Of a DNA stretch of 64,000 bases, positions 1 to 12,384 are shown one piece after another. The translations under genes and the position numbers were made by a program. Each line of letters starts with the position of its first letter. The first letter of the stretch is position 1. The notes beneath the pieces were generated by a model that did not search any database, had not been told where the DNA came from, and worked only from the letters and a program-made list of their open reading frames with translations. This DNA comes from Diorhabda sublineata (taxonomy: Eukaryota; Arthropoda; Insecta; Coleoptera; Chrysomelidae), in the NCBI RefSeq assembly GCF_026230105.1, contig NC_079476.1, forward strand, positions 33,284,559 to 33,348,558. The letters are read 5' to 3'.

Positions 1-524
1 AGCTCATTGAGAATTTACCTGTATAAATATAGAATATTGTCATAAATTTAGGGATTAATACTTCTCAAGATTTCTTACTTAACACTCACTTAACTTGTCT
101 TTTCTTATTGATTTAAAACTACAATTGTCAACAACTAATGATTTTGCATAAATTTTCAAACTAAATATTCTAACTATCTCAGAAATAAATATGAATCAAT
201 AATTTATTAACTTAAAAAGAGCTTTACATAGTCCACAATTTGACAACTGCCTCTCAACAATTACTAGCAACTAGTTATAGATGAACTAAATTATATATGT
301 AATAAACACAAACACATCAGCAATTTGTTAAATTCTTATCGTTCAAAGCATAAGATATTATTTATTAATAAACTAAAACGGCGAAACTTAGTTCCGTGTC
401 ATTAAAATAAACAATTAAAGGAAAAATCTTCAATTTAGGAAGCGATTTAAGTTGTTTACAGATACTTGAAACATTCACCTTGGTCAATAAATGGATTTGA
501 TTTGTAAACATTTTCTAGCGATAA
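1..524. other. AT-rich intergenic DNA
   Basis: I see no coding, RNA or repeat signal here beyond A+T-rich sequence. Confidence 0.4.
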
Positions 525-1316
525 TTTTCTATGATTTTCGACTAACTACTTGAACTAACATCAGTGTGCAATCATGGTCGTACTTCGCTACAGGATGAAT
601 TTCATGAGAGTCGTTCAAAATCATACAGCATACAGTCAATATTGCCTAAACATTTGGCTGTAAAAAGATTTGTTCGTGTTGGATACCGCATAAATTGACA
701 ATCGCTCAAAACAAAGCTCGTGTCGATTGGTGCAAAGAAAAAATTCAATCGCGATACTTAAAAAGACGTCTATAAGATCGTTACAGACGACAAATCATGA
801 ATCTATGCATATGAACCCGAAAATAAACAACAATCGACTGTATGAGTCTTCCAAGATGAGGGAATCCAACAAAAGTTTTTCTCGCACGAAGCACTTCGAA
901 GCAAATGGTCACCTGTTTTTTCGGAGCAAGGGCATTTCGTCACCGTTCCATTAGAACAACGTAGATTGCTAAATATGTGTTTGAATCATACTCCACCACG
1001 ACAATGCGAATTCAAAATATCGAATTCATGATTCATCTGCCGTACATTCCTTGTTTAATACTCAATGATTTTTTCTCATTCCCGCAGATCAAAAATAAAT
1101 TGCATGGTCAAAGTTTTTCCACACTTAAAGAATCGATTGACACGTTCAAATCACATGTTTTAGAAGTACCACAATCGGAATGAAAAAAATGCTTCGATAT
1201 TTGGTTCAAACGCATGTATTAATCTTAATGGAGAATATTTTGGAAGACAATAGAACATTGTCCAATTTTGAATATTTGTTTTTATTTGTCTAATTCAAAA
1301 TTTAACAACCCTCGTT
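525..1316 (+). mobile_element. mariner relic, ACGAGGGTTGC-TIR family (copy 1)
   Basis: This is a degraded mariner transposase gene. Across shifting frames it reads KDVYKIVTDD, then YAYEPENKQQSTVWVFQDE, then FSFPQIKNKLHGQSFST, and near 1150 HVLEVPQSE followed by the KCFD-type end, in the order of a mariner catalytic core. The 3' end carries the terminal repeat read as AACAACCCTCGT (to 1315), the same TIR family as the copies near 14.5, 26.1 and 42.5 kb. The 5' TIR is missing; homology with the 26.1-kb copy begins near 525. Stops (for example inside DDKS*IYAYE) and internal deletions show it is dead. Full-length mariners are about 1.3 kb, so this copy has lost roughly 500 bp. Limits are approximate on the left. 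Confidence 0.75.
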
Positions 1317-2281
1317 CACAACCGAACTAAATAAAATCTATTATGGATAACGATATTTATTTTGCAAAAATATATTTCATTATCTTCAAATAACTTGAGG
1401 ATGTCTAAAAAAGTTATATAATAACTGATAGCATCATTTTTTAATAGATTTATAAAAAGATTGCCAACATTCAATGTTCAAATTATGAAATATAATGAAG
1501 GTGTGTAAAATTGGCAACCTGGAATTACGGTTAAAGTTTATTTTTATTACATCAGTCGTCATCCAACGATTTTAAGTGGATATGTAATAGTTATTTAAGG
1601 AATAAACTGAAAAAAATACTCATCCAGTAATTTAATAAAATTTATTTGCGAAAATAAATGTTAGCTTCGTGAAATATTTCTATTGACCCAGTTATATACA
1701 CAAAATAGATAAAATTTTTGTGTACAAAACTGTAACAAACTAAGGTAGGTCCATTATCAATTACTGAAGCTTTTTTTATACGTTTTTTAGCGTCTGTGAT
1801 TTAAATTTCGTTATGATTTTTGCCTTTAAACTTTATTTTCTAGAAGAGGAGAGCAATGGATGCCGCATTTAAATTACTGCATTTGTAATTTGGAAGACTA
1901 TACCATTAGAATGGATGTCAATTGATAATTTCATTAGATTTTTCGAAAGTTATTGGATTAAATCATTATTTCGTACCTTTGAATTTGCTTTTAGGAAGTT
2001 TTTGACGAATATGGTCTATTATATGTACGTAGCCACAGTTCAGAGAATTATACACACTGCGACCCAAAGAATTTTTATTGGTTCAAGTTCAAGATATGAG
2101 AAGGCTCTAGTTGCTAAAGATCTTCATTTTCGATTTCATACGTTCCTAGGTGTAATGCTCTGCTAAACCTGGCACCAATAAGACTTTTTTTATTATTGTT
2201 CTTTCTAAGATGAATGCATTCAATAGATTTTCTTTGGTTATAAATTCCTTGGAGTATCTTTGCCTCACACATCACTGTAGA
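1317..2281. other. AT-rich stretch without recognised content
   Basis: A short open frame at 1915-2166 (+) has no recognisable motif. I see nothing else in this stretch. Confidence 0.35.
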
Positions 2282-2480
2282 TTAATTCAGTAATTGGTTT
2301 TTTCTATTTACTTCCTTTTCTAGTGTTGTCTCTATTATCCTGTAGCCGTTTTCACAGAAGAGTTCTCGGTCGACAAAAGGTGGATCCGCCCATATTTTAG
2401 CAAATCTGACTACTATTCCATTTCTCCCAACTCTAGTGTGTTCCGAAACCCAATGAAAGGAAAAATTTTCCAAGATATTA
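2282..2480 (-). pseudogene. LINE RNase H domain fragment
   Basis: The minus strand reads FHWVSEHTRVGRNG, then FAKIWADPPFVDRELFCENG and YRIIETTLEKEVNRK. This matches the end of the RNase H domain of non-LTR retrotransposon polyproteins (family pattern WVPGHTGVEGNE..AD.LA, then a GPEPFCG-like stretch). The histidine of the conserved GH step is kept as EH, but the usual Asp of the AD pair is changed. Only the last third of the domain is visible, with no reverse transcriptase beside it, so this is a 5'-truncated, decayed copy. Confidence 0.6.
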
Positions 2481-2589
2481 TTGTTTAAATTAATACTTTG
2501 ATGATTATTTAGTGTTTTCCACTTTTTTACATATATTTTTTGAATTCGTTTGTTTCATGTGGAGAGAAAATTGTATCTAAAGGTATGAG

Positions 2590-3115
2590 AATTATCAATT
2601 TATTCTCATTATCTCTTATTTCACTTATGCACTGATTCTTTCCAAAAGATGCCAATTAATTTTATTGGTTACTATAACCACTGATCCCTTTGTGAGGACA
2701 GCTTTACTCAATATCCTTTTCACTGTAGAAGTATTCAAAGGCAAATCCCTAGATTTATTGATCTGAGCTGCTATCTGTGGGTTGGTAAATCGACGATATG
2801 GCTTACTGATCAATACAATACGTTTATCTTCAGCTTTTCGAGTCTAGAATATTTTCTATCACCGAAGTTCCTGGTTGATGCATATTTTTTCATGTTGTAA
2901 TACACGGCACGTCGATTTATTTTTAATTCGGTGGTAATGGTACGGTACGGCCTTAAACATGAAGACTTGTGATTAATGCACGAGTTTCAACCAATAGTTC
3001 TTTGGTTTTACCCATTTGAAAACTTCCAAGTCTGAATATGCGAGAACAAAAACAATTCGTATGTATACGAACCTCACAAAAATATATTGTGGTCCAAAAA
3101 GTATTAATTACAGCA
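2590..3115 (-). mobile_element. Tc1-like transposon relic (N-terminal half)
   Basis: The minus strand from ATG at 3015 begins MGKTKELLVETRALI, a common start of insect Tc1-like transposases, and continues in broken frames into RRFTNPQIAAQINKSRDLP and LNTSTVKRILSKAVLTKG. That is the paired helix-turn-helix DNA-binding region (family pattern SS.QIA..IN..R..P.STSTV.RRL...GL). Just outside the start, 3075-3115 reads TGGTCCAAAAAGTATTAATT, consistent with a Tc1-type terminal repeat. The DDE catalytic half is absent, so it is truncated and inactive. Confidence 0.65.
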
Positions 3116-5659
3116 CGTTCTTGCGTGTCTCCGGGCTAACTGGGACTAAACTACAATTATAATCACCGAAGAAATAATTCAGGATTAAAGAATAATAAAC
3201 AAACCGGTATTTACAATTTTCAGCTTGTCGCACTAAACGATAAAATATAAATATGGGCTCGTATAAAGTAAAGAAATAAAGGACACTATTATTTTTGGTT
3301 TGTAAGACACCGTTCCGACCTTCGCTTGGCTATGAAATTTGTTAAAGTGTATTATTTCGAAATTTAATGAGTACATAATGGATTGGGCAAAAACTTTGGA
3401 CCGGTAGTGTATAAACAGTTGCCCAACTCTAAAGGTTTTCAAGACATTGTTTGAACAAACTAACGTCTAATCAAAGAAAGTAATGATTGCAAAAATCTTG
3501 TTTGCTACGATTGTCTATTGAGCTAGTTAAAAGAATTTAAATTTAAGCAATTAATCACAACATATCTCATCAATGAATATGTAATAAAAAAAAAACAAAA
3601 TTCGTTATCAACGAGCAACACCATCAACGACAAGTGAACAGAAGTATATTACCATGTTTAAATAATTGAGATTATTGACAAATTGATCAATAACGTGCTT
3701 TTTTATTCTCTACTTCATAATTTAGTACTATTCTCCAGCTATCCCTGGAAAATTTCTGCGTATACAATATCAATCTTACCGGTTTAAAGAGTGGGGAAGC
3801 ATCCTATCCCTTCCGTAGAGTTGCTCTAGTTTTTCAATTTTTATTGTTCTACTGAAGCAGATATAGTGTTTACCAAATATTTAAATGAAAAACTAAAAGA
3901 ACCATTTTTGTTGATAAATATACGACATTTTGTTTTTATAGACATTCCAATTGCCTCATATCTATACATCTAACAGAATTTTTGTGATCCCTACAGTCAA
4001 ATAATTACATCAAAATAAGCATGATTAAAATACGATAATTTCTAGTGATCATGAATATTTAATTATCAAATCACCCCCGTATATAAATAAGTATGTATAT
4101 CAATTAGAAAATATCTACCACATACAATGAATATACTTATATCAGAGTATAAAAATTGAATAAATTAAAAATCTGTGAGTATCGTAAATGAATGAACGTG
4201 GCAACATATCTTTTTTCTCAAGTGTAAACCTAGGAGGCCACGCACATGTGTTACCACATGGGCTAAAATTACCCGGGTAGGGCTAGTGGGGAGAGCGTAA
4301 AGATCCCAGATGTATTTTAAGAAAAGACAAATTTGGATAGAGGGGTAGGCGACCAATCCAAAGCACGACACCATTTTTAGACAGCAGGCTACCTAAGAAG
4401 CGTGAACATGGGTGGTGAAGTCAGTCCCAGATCAGAAGCCGGCAAGTTCAGAACTTATCCAAGGACTCATTTAATTCCCTCAAGTTCCGTAGTTCCGTAC
4501 TTCCTTACTATCCCATAGTAATTTTCAACTTATGGAATGTAAAGAAGTATGGAGCATCGCGGGCTTTTTACCTCCAAGAAAACAATGGATCTATTATTGT
4601 GCCTTGTGGAATACCTGTGTGTATCAAGTGATTACAAAAAGTGATATTGTCGCGGACCGTATATGAGCAATGTTGCCGATATGTCGTGAAAAACGAAACT
4701 GTGTATAGAAATGTTCTTGTGTATAAAAAGGATCAAAATATTCATTTCAAAAAATTACAAAGTTTAAAATCCATTTTTTCTTGTAATACATGTATTCGGA
4801 TTTGTAATCTTGGGGAAATAATTTTTGTTAAAACACGCCGACGACATATATTTAACTAAAAACAATATTAAATGATAGTCAGTTCATATAAAATTGGATA
4901 TTATGTACGTTTTCTAGTATTCTTATTATTTTTTTAGTCATATTATTATAAACGTATAAAATTTTAAAAGGACTTGGACTGTAGGATGCAACAAATTCAC
5001 GGTGTTTTTTGTATGGAATAGATAAAATTCGAATCATATTTCTATAGAAAAATGAATTGAGTATAGAAATATGAGTATCTTTGGTGCCGTTAAACAACTA
5101 GATCATAGACAAAAAGTAAAAGTGTAGGTTTAAGTTTCAAATTAAACAAAAAATAATTTTTTAGGATCTAAAGGTATTACATAACAATACATGGAATATT
5201 AATTTTTTTTTCTATAAAACATTCTTCTTAACTTTGCCGATATATTGAGATATGAGAGATTTTTTAGAACGCTGTGATGTCAAAGATGTGATATTATACC
5301 AATTTTCCAATACTGTCTAATTGTCAGAGATATGTATATATACAGGAAAAAATTACATCCATGTATAATAGTTAATGATTCAGATGATAAAATATATGGG
5401 AATAAATATCGTAACAGGTGTAACTTTTTAAATAGTGAAAATGCGTTTTATATCTATGAGAAATATATTATTTTTTCGTATGATTAGTTTTTGCAATATG
5501 GGCGTGGAGACATCAGTAATTCAATTATTTGCATGAAACGATGGATACACTATAATTACACACATTTTATATGACTGCTGATTCAGTCATATAAACCCAG
5601 TCGGTTCGCTTTCCTTATTTTTGTTTTCAAATGTTGCATTAAATTATGAAATACTAAAT
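3116..5659. other. AT-rich stretch, one Tc1-TIR-like tract
   Basis: Mostly unrecognisable A+T-rich sequence. At 3381-3410 the stretch AAACTTTGGACCGGTAGTGT resembles the outer end of a Tc1-type inverted repeat (CACTACCGGTC..AAGTTT pattern). I found no transposase beside it and no partner repeat. Confidence 0.35.
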
Positions 5660-6480
5660 CTGGCATTTGACGAATTTCGCTCAAAATTCTTCATGTGTAG
5701 TTGCTTCCCAACATTCAAAATATACTTCATTACAAATTTAGCCAAAAACGTTCAATTTGCCTCAGTTGGGGAACATTAGAAATATTCCAAAACGGGATAT
5801 CCAACACTGCAAAAGCTCCGTTGCCATATCTGGGTTAAACACAAAATATCCTTCAGGATGCTTTTTTTATGAACCACATTAATCTAGATCTAAAATACTT
5901 TTTTTTGTATATATTGACAGTTACAGAATTTCCAGAAGTACAAATGTATGCTTAAGAACAACCACGAGAAGATATCGCCAACTATACTAACGTTTAACTT
6001 TTTGTGTTTTTTGAAATATTTTACTGAATTTACTTCCTGGCCTTTATGACATTATTCGCCGTTTCACTCTTGTCAAAAGTAAAATATGGCTAATCGTCGA
6101 TAATAATGTAATAAATCTTTATAGAGCGAAAACTCGTTGTTACTAAAAGTTTTTATTTTCATTTTCTGTCCTTTATAATGTTGGTTGCATATTTCTTATC
6201 AATTTTGAATTTCGCAAAATGACTCCCAGTTTTGTGAACCGCTTCAACCAAAACATTTTATTGCTTTTTTGCCCCATCCTGATTTTCTTTCAATCGAAAT
6301 ACCTGTATCAACTCGATAGATATCGTAAATGATTTTAATGGCAACTCCCATTCTTACAAAAGGATTAACCATAAACGATTTGTTAAGACCTTGATTTTGT
6401 TCGTGAAACTTTTATTACAATTATTTTACGTCCTTTGTTTTCAGTAATAATAATCCAAAGACATTGCTAATTGTTCGAAA
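5660..6480 (-). mobile_element. bmori-type mariner/Tc relic
   Basis: On the minus strand, in broken frames, I read DDEPYFTF-like sequence near 6100, then LAISSRGCS, AYICTSGNSVTVNIYKKK, FNPDMAT and finally SNVPQLRQIERFW near 5760. In order these match the mariner clade with core motifs DDEKYFTF, VW.AIS..G.S, ..SG.AVN...Y, FWPDLASSHYA and NPPNVPQLRPIE.FW, known from bmori-like elements. Numerous stops and frameshifts mark an old inactive copy. I could not find its terminal repeats, so the limits are those of visible homology. Confidence 0.65.
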
Positions 6481-7689
6481 AAAGTTTGTTGTTTGTAAAC
6501 AGCCTATAAACAACAAGCTTCGGAAAGATGTTATAAAAGTTTTGAACATTTATAATTATTCGAGGGTTATACGGATAGAAAATTTTTTGCTAATTATAGA
6601 AAAAATACAATACAATACAATTGAAAAATAATTCATTTAAAGGTGATTCTATAATTATAATATATAATATTCTCGTCAGTATTACAAGCAAATCGTGACA
6701 TTTTGGATTATTAAATATTTCAAAATCGAAATTAATTGTAACGTGATAAAGTGAAAAAAACTCATCTGTTGTCAGTATAATGTTGTACTTATTGGTTGAC
6801 TTTAATTGGATGACTTAAAATTAATTGATTTCATTGGGTTTCTACTGGAGCCAAAAATTTCTTTTAAATTTTCCACTAAATTTCTAACAGAAACGTAATT
6901 TTTATACTTGGGACATTTGGCAACTGCCAAATTATGAGAAACAATTGATAAAACTCTCATTCAATGGCTACTTTATTTACTAAGCTGTATAATAATGTTA
7001 CGATTTTTCAATCCCACGCCCTTTAGCATGAATCAATTTATTTCTTGAAAGTATAAAATGCCTATCACGAATTAATTCTTCAAAAAATTTCAAATCTATA
7101 AAGTAGAAGATTGATTTGCATTTTATTTGCCGCTTTGCTTACGCATCACAATAAAAGCTCAAGCTTTCAAACTTGACCTACTTTGACCTTTTCGAAGTAA
7201 TAAAGGTACGATGGGCTGAAATCTCTAATATTATCCCTTTCCTTTGTTCTTTATTTATACCTGTCTATAAATTATGTTCTCAATTATTAATGTTCGCATA
7301 TTACCATGAAAATTGATGCAATTTTTTTGAAATTTCATGTATAACTTGTTTAATAACGTTTTAACTCAGAAAGGAGACCGCATTATAAGTAAGCGAGCTA
7401 CTACATTCTACATAGAATGATATGTACACGAGGAGATATTTTAATATTTCAATGAAAAATCCTGAGAATAAGATAAATAAAATAATTGCTCCACCTATAT
7501 ATTTTTGAAACTTCATAACAACTAGTCCTTATCTTAAAGGAAACGCAAACTCATAATTAAAGACCGGAGGAAATTTTTTGTTAAATTTTTCAGACATATT
7601 TACTTAAATTCATGATACTTTTTAATTTATATTATATTTTTTGAGTATCTCGCATCAATAATTTTGGTTATTAGCGATGGATTTGATAA
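6481..7689. other. AT-rich stretch without recognised content
   Basis: Poly-A/T runs and short microsatellite-like stretches only. No open frame or family motif was recognised. Confidence 0.35.
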
Positions 7690-8750
7690 TACGAGGATGA
7701 TCCCAGAAGTACCTGGCCCAACAAAGAAAATTTTGGAAAAAAAAATATTTATTTCTCTTCTATACATATTTCTCAGCGATGTCCGTTAAATTTGACACCC
7801 TTGATAAGAACCGTAAAAATGCCATCAACTGCCGACTTCACTTCTTCATTGTTAGAAAATCTTTTTTCAAGTCTGGAAACAAAAAATATTCCGATGGGGC
7901 TAAATCTGGCGTGCATTAGGTAGCAATTCAAACTTTAATTCGTTAATTTTGGCCATTGCAATAACGTATGTGTGAACTGGTGCATTGCCTTAATGAAACA
8001 ACACTTTCCTCTTAGCCAATGCGTCAGTTTTTGCTTGATTTCTTCGCTCAAACGTTGCATTAAGTTCGCATAATACTCGCCGATGATATTTTTTCCTTTT
8101 TCAAGATAGTCAATGAAAATTATCCCAAGCGCATCCCAAAAAACCGACGCCATCACATTATCCGCAGATGCAACGATCTTTGCCTTCTTTAGCGTCGGTT
8201 CTTCCTTTTCGGTCCATTGTTTCAATTGTTCATTTGTTTCGGGTGTAAAGTGATGGACCCACATTTCACTCATGGTTATGAAACGGTTTTATTTCTATGA
8301 AACATTGCGAAACAATCGATGGAAACATCTTCATGACGCAATTTTTGTTCCATTGTGAGCAAACGCGGCACTCATCTTGCGCACAGCTTCCTCATGTACA
8401 AAATTCCAGTTAAAATGCGATATACCGCACTTTTCGGAATGCCTACTTTGTCTGCTGCTGGCTTCCGCAATTTCAGTCGACGATCATCCAGTGGATTTTC
8501 TTCAACATTTCTGGAGACTTCATTTGATCGACCACTGCGGTGCTGGGCTTAGCAGGTCGTACGGCCTCGTTTAAACTCTGCTAGTCCACATTTCACTGAT
8601 AATAACGAAGGAGTAGTCTCACCCAAAGCAGAATCTAATTCGGCTTTTATATTGGTTGGGCTAAGGCCCTTCAAATAAAAATATTGTATCACATAACGGT
8701 GACCAATTTTTCCCATGTTTATAAATTCACTGAAAACAGTCAATTTTGAT
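7690..8750 (-). mobile_element. mariner relic, GGTCCCAGAAGTACCTGGCC-TIR family (copy 1)
   Basis: A mariner transposase pseudogene read on the minus strand. The N-terminus (8743 to 8549) gives MGKIGHRYVIQYFYLKGL and SPTNIKAELDSALGE, the N-terminal HTH. The catalytic part (8273 to 7935) gives MWVHHFTPETNEQLKQW, DALGIIFIDYLEKGKNI and ANLMQRLSEEIKQK, then a frameshift. The 3' terminal repeat sits at 7690-7720 (TACGAGGATGATCCCAGAAG) with a TA at its edge. The matching 5' repeat is not visible past 8750, so that end is truncated. The Asp of the usual MDETW step is lost (SEMW). Frameshifts near 8300-8550 and in the C-terminus make it inactive. Confidence 0.8.
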
Positions 8751-8855
8751 GGCCTAAAATATTATACATCAAAAGTGGTTTGGTTATTTCTTAAACCTAT
8801 ATTTGATTAGTTCATTTTTGGTAATATTCGTCATAAAAATAATTAAATCTTTAAT

Positions 8856-9122
8856 ATGGATGCTTTCCAAGATTTAGAAAATTTGCTTGATGAGGAATTG
8901 ATTGAGAAATTAAAGCAAATTCCAGAAGAACGAGCCTATTCCGATAGTCATAAAATTGATCATTACAATTTTGGTCCGATGATGAAATTTTTTTACCGTT
9001 TTCTTTTTCCTTTCCTATCAATTATTTTCAATATCAACTATAATTTTCTTAACAAAACACATGAAAATTTAGTTAAGCACAGATCGTTGTCACAAACACA
9101 GATCATAGGAAACCGTCAATAG
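8856..9122 (+). CDS. Unrecognised short open frame, acidic N-terminus
   Basis: An ATG-initiated frame of 88 codons. The first 35 residues are acidic and predicted helical (MDAFQDLENLLDEELIEKLK), then the frame becomes hydrophobic and AT-driven (FYRFLFPFLSIIFNINYNF). I do not recognise it. The N-terminus has the flavour of a transposon-encoded or regulatory protein, but nothing downstream supports a domain. It lies between two mariner relics. It may be a truncated transposon ORF or chance. Confidence 0.2.
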   Translation: MDAFQDLENLLDEELIEKLKQIPEERAYSDSHKIDHYNFGPMMKFFYRFLFPFLSIIFNINYNFLNKTHENLVKHRSLSQTQIIGNRQ

Positions 9123-9435
9123 AAGAACGTTTTTTTGACTATTCTTTTCCTTATTCAATACATGGATAATTGCTATATAGGTATCTTTCATAGTGTTACC
9201 AACAGTAGACTATTTGGTGAATAGTTGATATAGTGACAAATACTTATTAGTTCGGATTTAAACAAACTCGGGTGAACAAACGGTAAACAATTAAAAGTTC
9301 CTACTAAAATTATGCGGCTAATAACTATTTGGCACTTTATTAGAACGTGAAAAAGCCGGACCTTAGTCTACTTACTTTGACTTGTTTTGGGCGATTATGA
9401 AGAAAAAATCTTCAAGGTTATGTTTGCATCAAACA
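9123..9435. other. Spacer before the 9.4-kb mariner
   Basis: No recognisable feature. It ends at the TA flanking the next element. Confidence 0.3.
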
Positions 9436-10534
9436 TACGAGGATGTATTGATATCTAGTTAGCCTAGACCAGTTCTAGACCTAGACCAGAGCTACGCAAT
9501 AAATTAAAAGAAAAAAGATGTCTACTGAAATTGTGAAAATCGACAAATTGGAGTAACGAACCATCATCAAATACCTGTTTTTAAAAGAGTTAAGAGGTAA
9601 GCAGGTTTACGAAGATATGCTTAATATCCTTGGTGATCAATGTCCTTTGTATACGACCGTGAAAAATTGGACTGAGAAAAGAGGTGAGGTTTCTGTCCCC
9701 GAAAATATCGATGACATGATTTTATTAGACCGTCGAATTGGGCTAAAACTGATATCTGAAGTACTGAATATTTCATACGAACGCGTTCATCATATAATTC
9801 ACATCAATTTGGACATTTGAAAAATTGCTGCAAAATAGATCCCCTAATGTTTGCGTGTTAACCAAAAGCGTGCAAGGGTTCAATCTGTGCTCGATTTGAA
9901 AACGATTTAGACTTCTTAAACCGAATTATTACTATGGATGAGACTTGGGTACATTTCTACGATCCAGAAACAAAGCAACAATCGATGGAATGGCGACACT
10001 CTGGTTCTCCAAGACCTAAGAAGTTTCGTGTCCAAAAATCTGCTGGAAAAGTTCTTGCTTCAGTCTTTTAGGATTGCCATGGAGTAATCATTATTGATTT
10101 TTTGAATGAGGGTAGAACAATAACTAGAGATTACTATTCGACATTACTGATCACTCTATGGAAAAAAATTAGAGAGAAAAGACGCGGAAAGCTATCCAAA
10201 GGTGTTTTGTTTTTGCAGGACAACGCCCCTGCAAACAAATCTCATGTTACCATACAAAAAATTCGTGATTTAGGATTTGAATTACTAGAACACCCCCCTT
10301 ATTCACCAGACTATCATCTAAATTTTCTTCCAACGAGTAGGTAATAAAAGCTGTGGAGTTCTGATTTGCAGAGCAAGAAGAAACATTTTTTTTTGGAAGG
10401 TCTAGGGACGTTGCAGGTTTGCTGTTATGAATGTAACCTATTAAGAGGAGAATATGTTGAGTATTAAAATATTTTGACATTGAAATTTTGTTTGGTTCTA
10501 TAGTAGGCTAAGAATTTTTCAATATATCCTCGTA
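9436..10534 (+). mobile_element. Near full-length mariner with both TIRs (CGAGGATRTATTGA family)
   Basis: The element is flanked by TA on both sides and bounded by imperfect inverted repeats of about 28 bp: left CGAGGATGTATTGATATCTA, right, read inward, CGAGGATATATTGAAAAATT, both continuing into TTAGCCTA. It encodes a mariner transposase relic starting MSTEIVKIDKLE near 9518, with the HTH region (VYEDMLNILGDQCPLYTTV), TMDETWVHFYDPETKQQ near 9931 (first catalytic Asp), VLFLQDNAPANKS near 10208 (second Asp) and HPPYSPDYHL near 10293. A deletion there removes residues between SPD and YHL, including one of the two nearby aspartates. Stops after KLE and in SVF*DCHG, and a deletion between the HTH and linker, show it cannot make transposase. 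It is the best preserved DNA transposon in the window. Confidence 0.85.
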
Positions 10535-10544
10535 TCCTTAAATA

Positions 10545-11240
10545 CGTTAAATAACCCAAGGTTCCTTAAAAATAAGTGTGAAAAATTCCTGATGAAAACA
10601 ATTCACCTATCAAAAAAAGTGGATAAATGTACAGAAATAATTACAAAGATTAAAAAAGACTTTGAAAATAATTTCATTCATATAGTTGTTGATGAAACAT
10701 AGTAGGTGAACATTTTTCAACGAAACATTTCTCAGGTCTTAGTTGCTCTAAAAAAGTAAAAATTAGATATAACAAATAATGTATTTGATAGTAGATTCAA
10801 GTAGAGAAATCTCACATATTTTTATTGAATATTTATCGATATTGTCACATATGTGGTTAAAGTGAGAACTAGTATTTCAGTTCCCACTGGTTGATGATTT
10901 CACTAATACTATGAAAAAAGTATTTATTGAAGCTCCTTTAAAAGTGCAAACATACAAGGAGGCACTTCCAGATGTTTCCTTGCCTTCAGAACCAGAAGTA
11001 ACGCAGTGGTGTACATGGTTTGAAATGGTTTAATTTTATTTTATATATGTTTCTCAGATAAAAAAGTTGTGTAGTAATTTATCAAAAATCTAGATGCGCA
11101 ATGAAAGCAGCGTATCGAATTCTTCTTAATCCAGAATTAAACCAAAAACTTCATTAATAATAATTTTAAAATAATAATTCCCAGACTAGAGAAAAATGGA
11201 GTGCCTTTATTTGAATTGATACAATTTATAGAAATTTTAA
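10545..11240 (+). mobile_element. hAT-superfamily transposase relic (CGGBP1-associated type)
   Basis: Directly after the mariner, the plus strand reads NNPRFLKNKCEKFLMKT, then KKDFENNFIHIVVDET (near 10680), FTNTMKKVFIEAPLKV (near 10907), QTYKEALPDVSLPSEPEVT and QWCTWFEMV, and ends with RLEKNGVPLFELIQF in another frame. The order matches the hAT-type transposases found next to CGG-repeat-binding-like proteins (family pattern NNP.F......., VDETTD, SS.K..F..AP.R...Y.E, P.PP.PV.TRWGTWL). VDET retains the catalytic-type aspartate, but a stop follows immediately. No TIRs or 8-bp duplication were found. It is heavily degraded and truncated at both ends. Confidence 0.65.
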
Positions 11241-11242
11241 AG

Positions 11243-12235
11243 TCAATGGTTTATTATTTTCAGGGAGCTAAAAGGTGTCTCAAAAGAAAATTCTTTCTTT
11301 TGCTCATGGCATTTATTTAATAGAGCACTAAAATTGCCCATAACGGCTTGACAGGTATTCTCCGTGATTGCTGCCATTTCTTGATACATATTTTCTTTTA
11401 ATTGTGCCAGGGAACTCAATTTGTAGGCGTAAATTTTAGATTTGGCATAACCCCATAGGAAGAAGTCCATAGGAGTTAAACTGGGACTGATTTGTGGCCA
11501 ACTTATGTCACCTCCTTTTTTACCAGAAAAAAATTTCACAAACTAGTGGCAGAAATCGATTAAACGTGTGTGAAGTTGCTCCTTCCTGCTGGAGCCATGT
11601 TCTTTGGTTATAATCATCAGAATTTTGCAGTACATGCACGATAAAGTCGACTAACATTTGCACGTAACGCTCTGGATTCACTATAACTGTTCAAATAGTA
11701 AAGTTCTATAATTTCTCGCGCTGGCATCGTAGTCCATTCGGTCTCTTTAGGTGAATTTAGGGATTTCTGATGTTTGTGTTTGTTGAAAAGGAGTTTAATC
11801 TGAAAACAAGATTTTGGTAAACTTTGGAAAGCGCTCAAACATAGTTTAGTTAAGCCTCTGACCAGCATCATGAGGCTTCAGCTCTTGCACCAACAGAATT
11901 TTGTGCAACCCCAAATTTTTGTGACGATCTATCCACGTTGAAAGCAACAGCACACTACCAAATAGACAAGTCAGGCTTTTCACCGAATAACTCTGTCTAC
12001 GTTTTCGACAGTTCTAGAAGACCTTGAACTTACGAGTTTTGGTTTTACCAATCAGTCGAGTGCCTGGCGCATCATTTGACTGATGAACATTGCTAATATT
12101 GCATAATTTTCTAAGCGCTACAGTTTTTGTAAAACTCACGCACGTACAACGCAATGAATTGTGGACACTGCATTTGTGAACATTGATGTTTGTTATTGCG
12201 AAGTCATAGACAATTTTTAAACGGAGCAAGTTTGT
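11243..12235 (-). mobile_element. IS630/Tc1-like DDE transposase relic (copy 1)
   Basis: The minus strand contains, in broken frames, a region near 12060-12150 resembling the N-terminal HTH, then LLVQELKPHDAGQRLN near 11870, WLQQEGATSHT near 11600, and an open stretch 11539-11243 reading GGDISWPQISPSLTPMDFFL, WGYAKSKIYAYK and NTCQAVMGNFSALLNKC. The motif W.Q.DGA..H, then W.P.S.DLTP.DFFLWGY.K...Y, is the C-terminal signature of insect DDE_3 transposases of the IS630-Tc1-mariner superfamily. The catalytic Asp of QDGA is Glu here (QEGA), and frames are broken throughout, so it is inactive. A related copy lies at 38.7-39.3 kb. Confidence 0.7.
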
Positions 12236-12384
12236 GGATGGAAATCACCAGTGAAGATTAAGTTTTTATGATTTTAAAAAATGCATAAATCGTCTCGTGC
12301 AACTTTTGATATTGAAGCTCTATCAGAATTTCGCTATGGTCCTAGGTCCGCCATTTATATATGTCAGAATGTCGGCCAAAATAG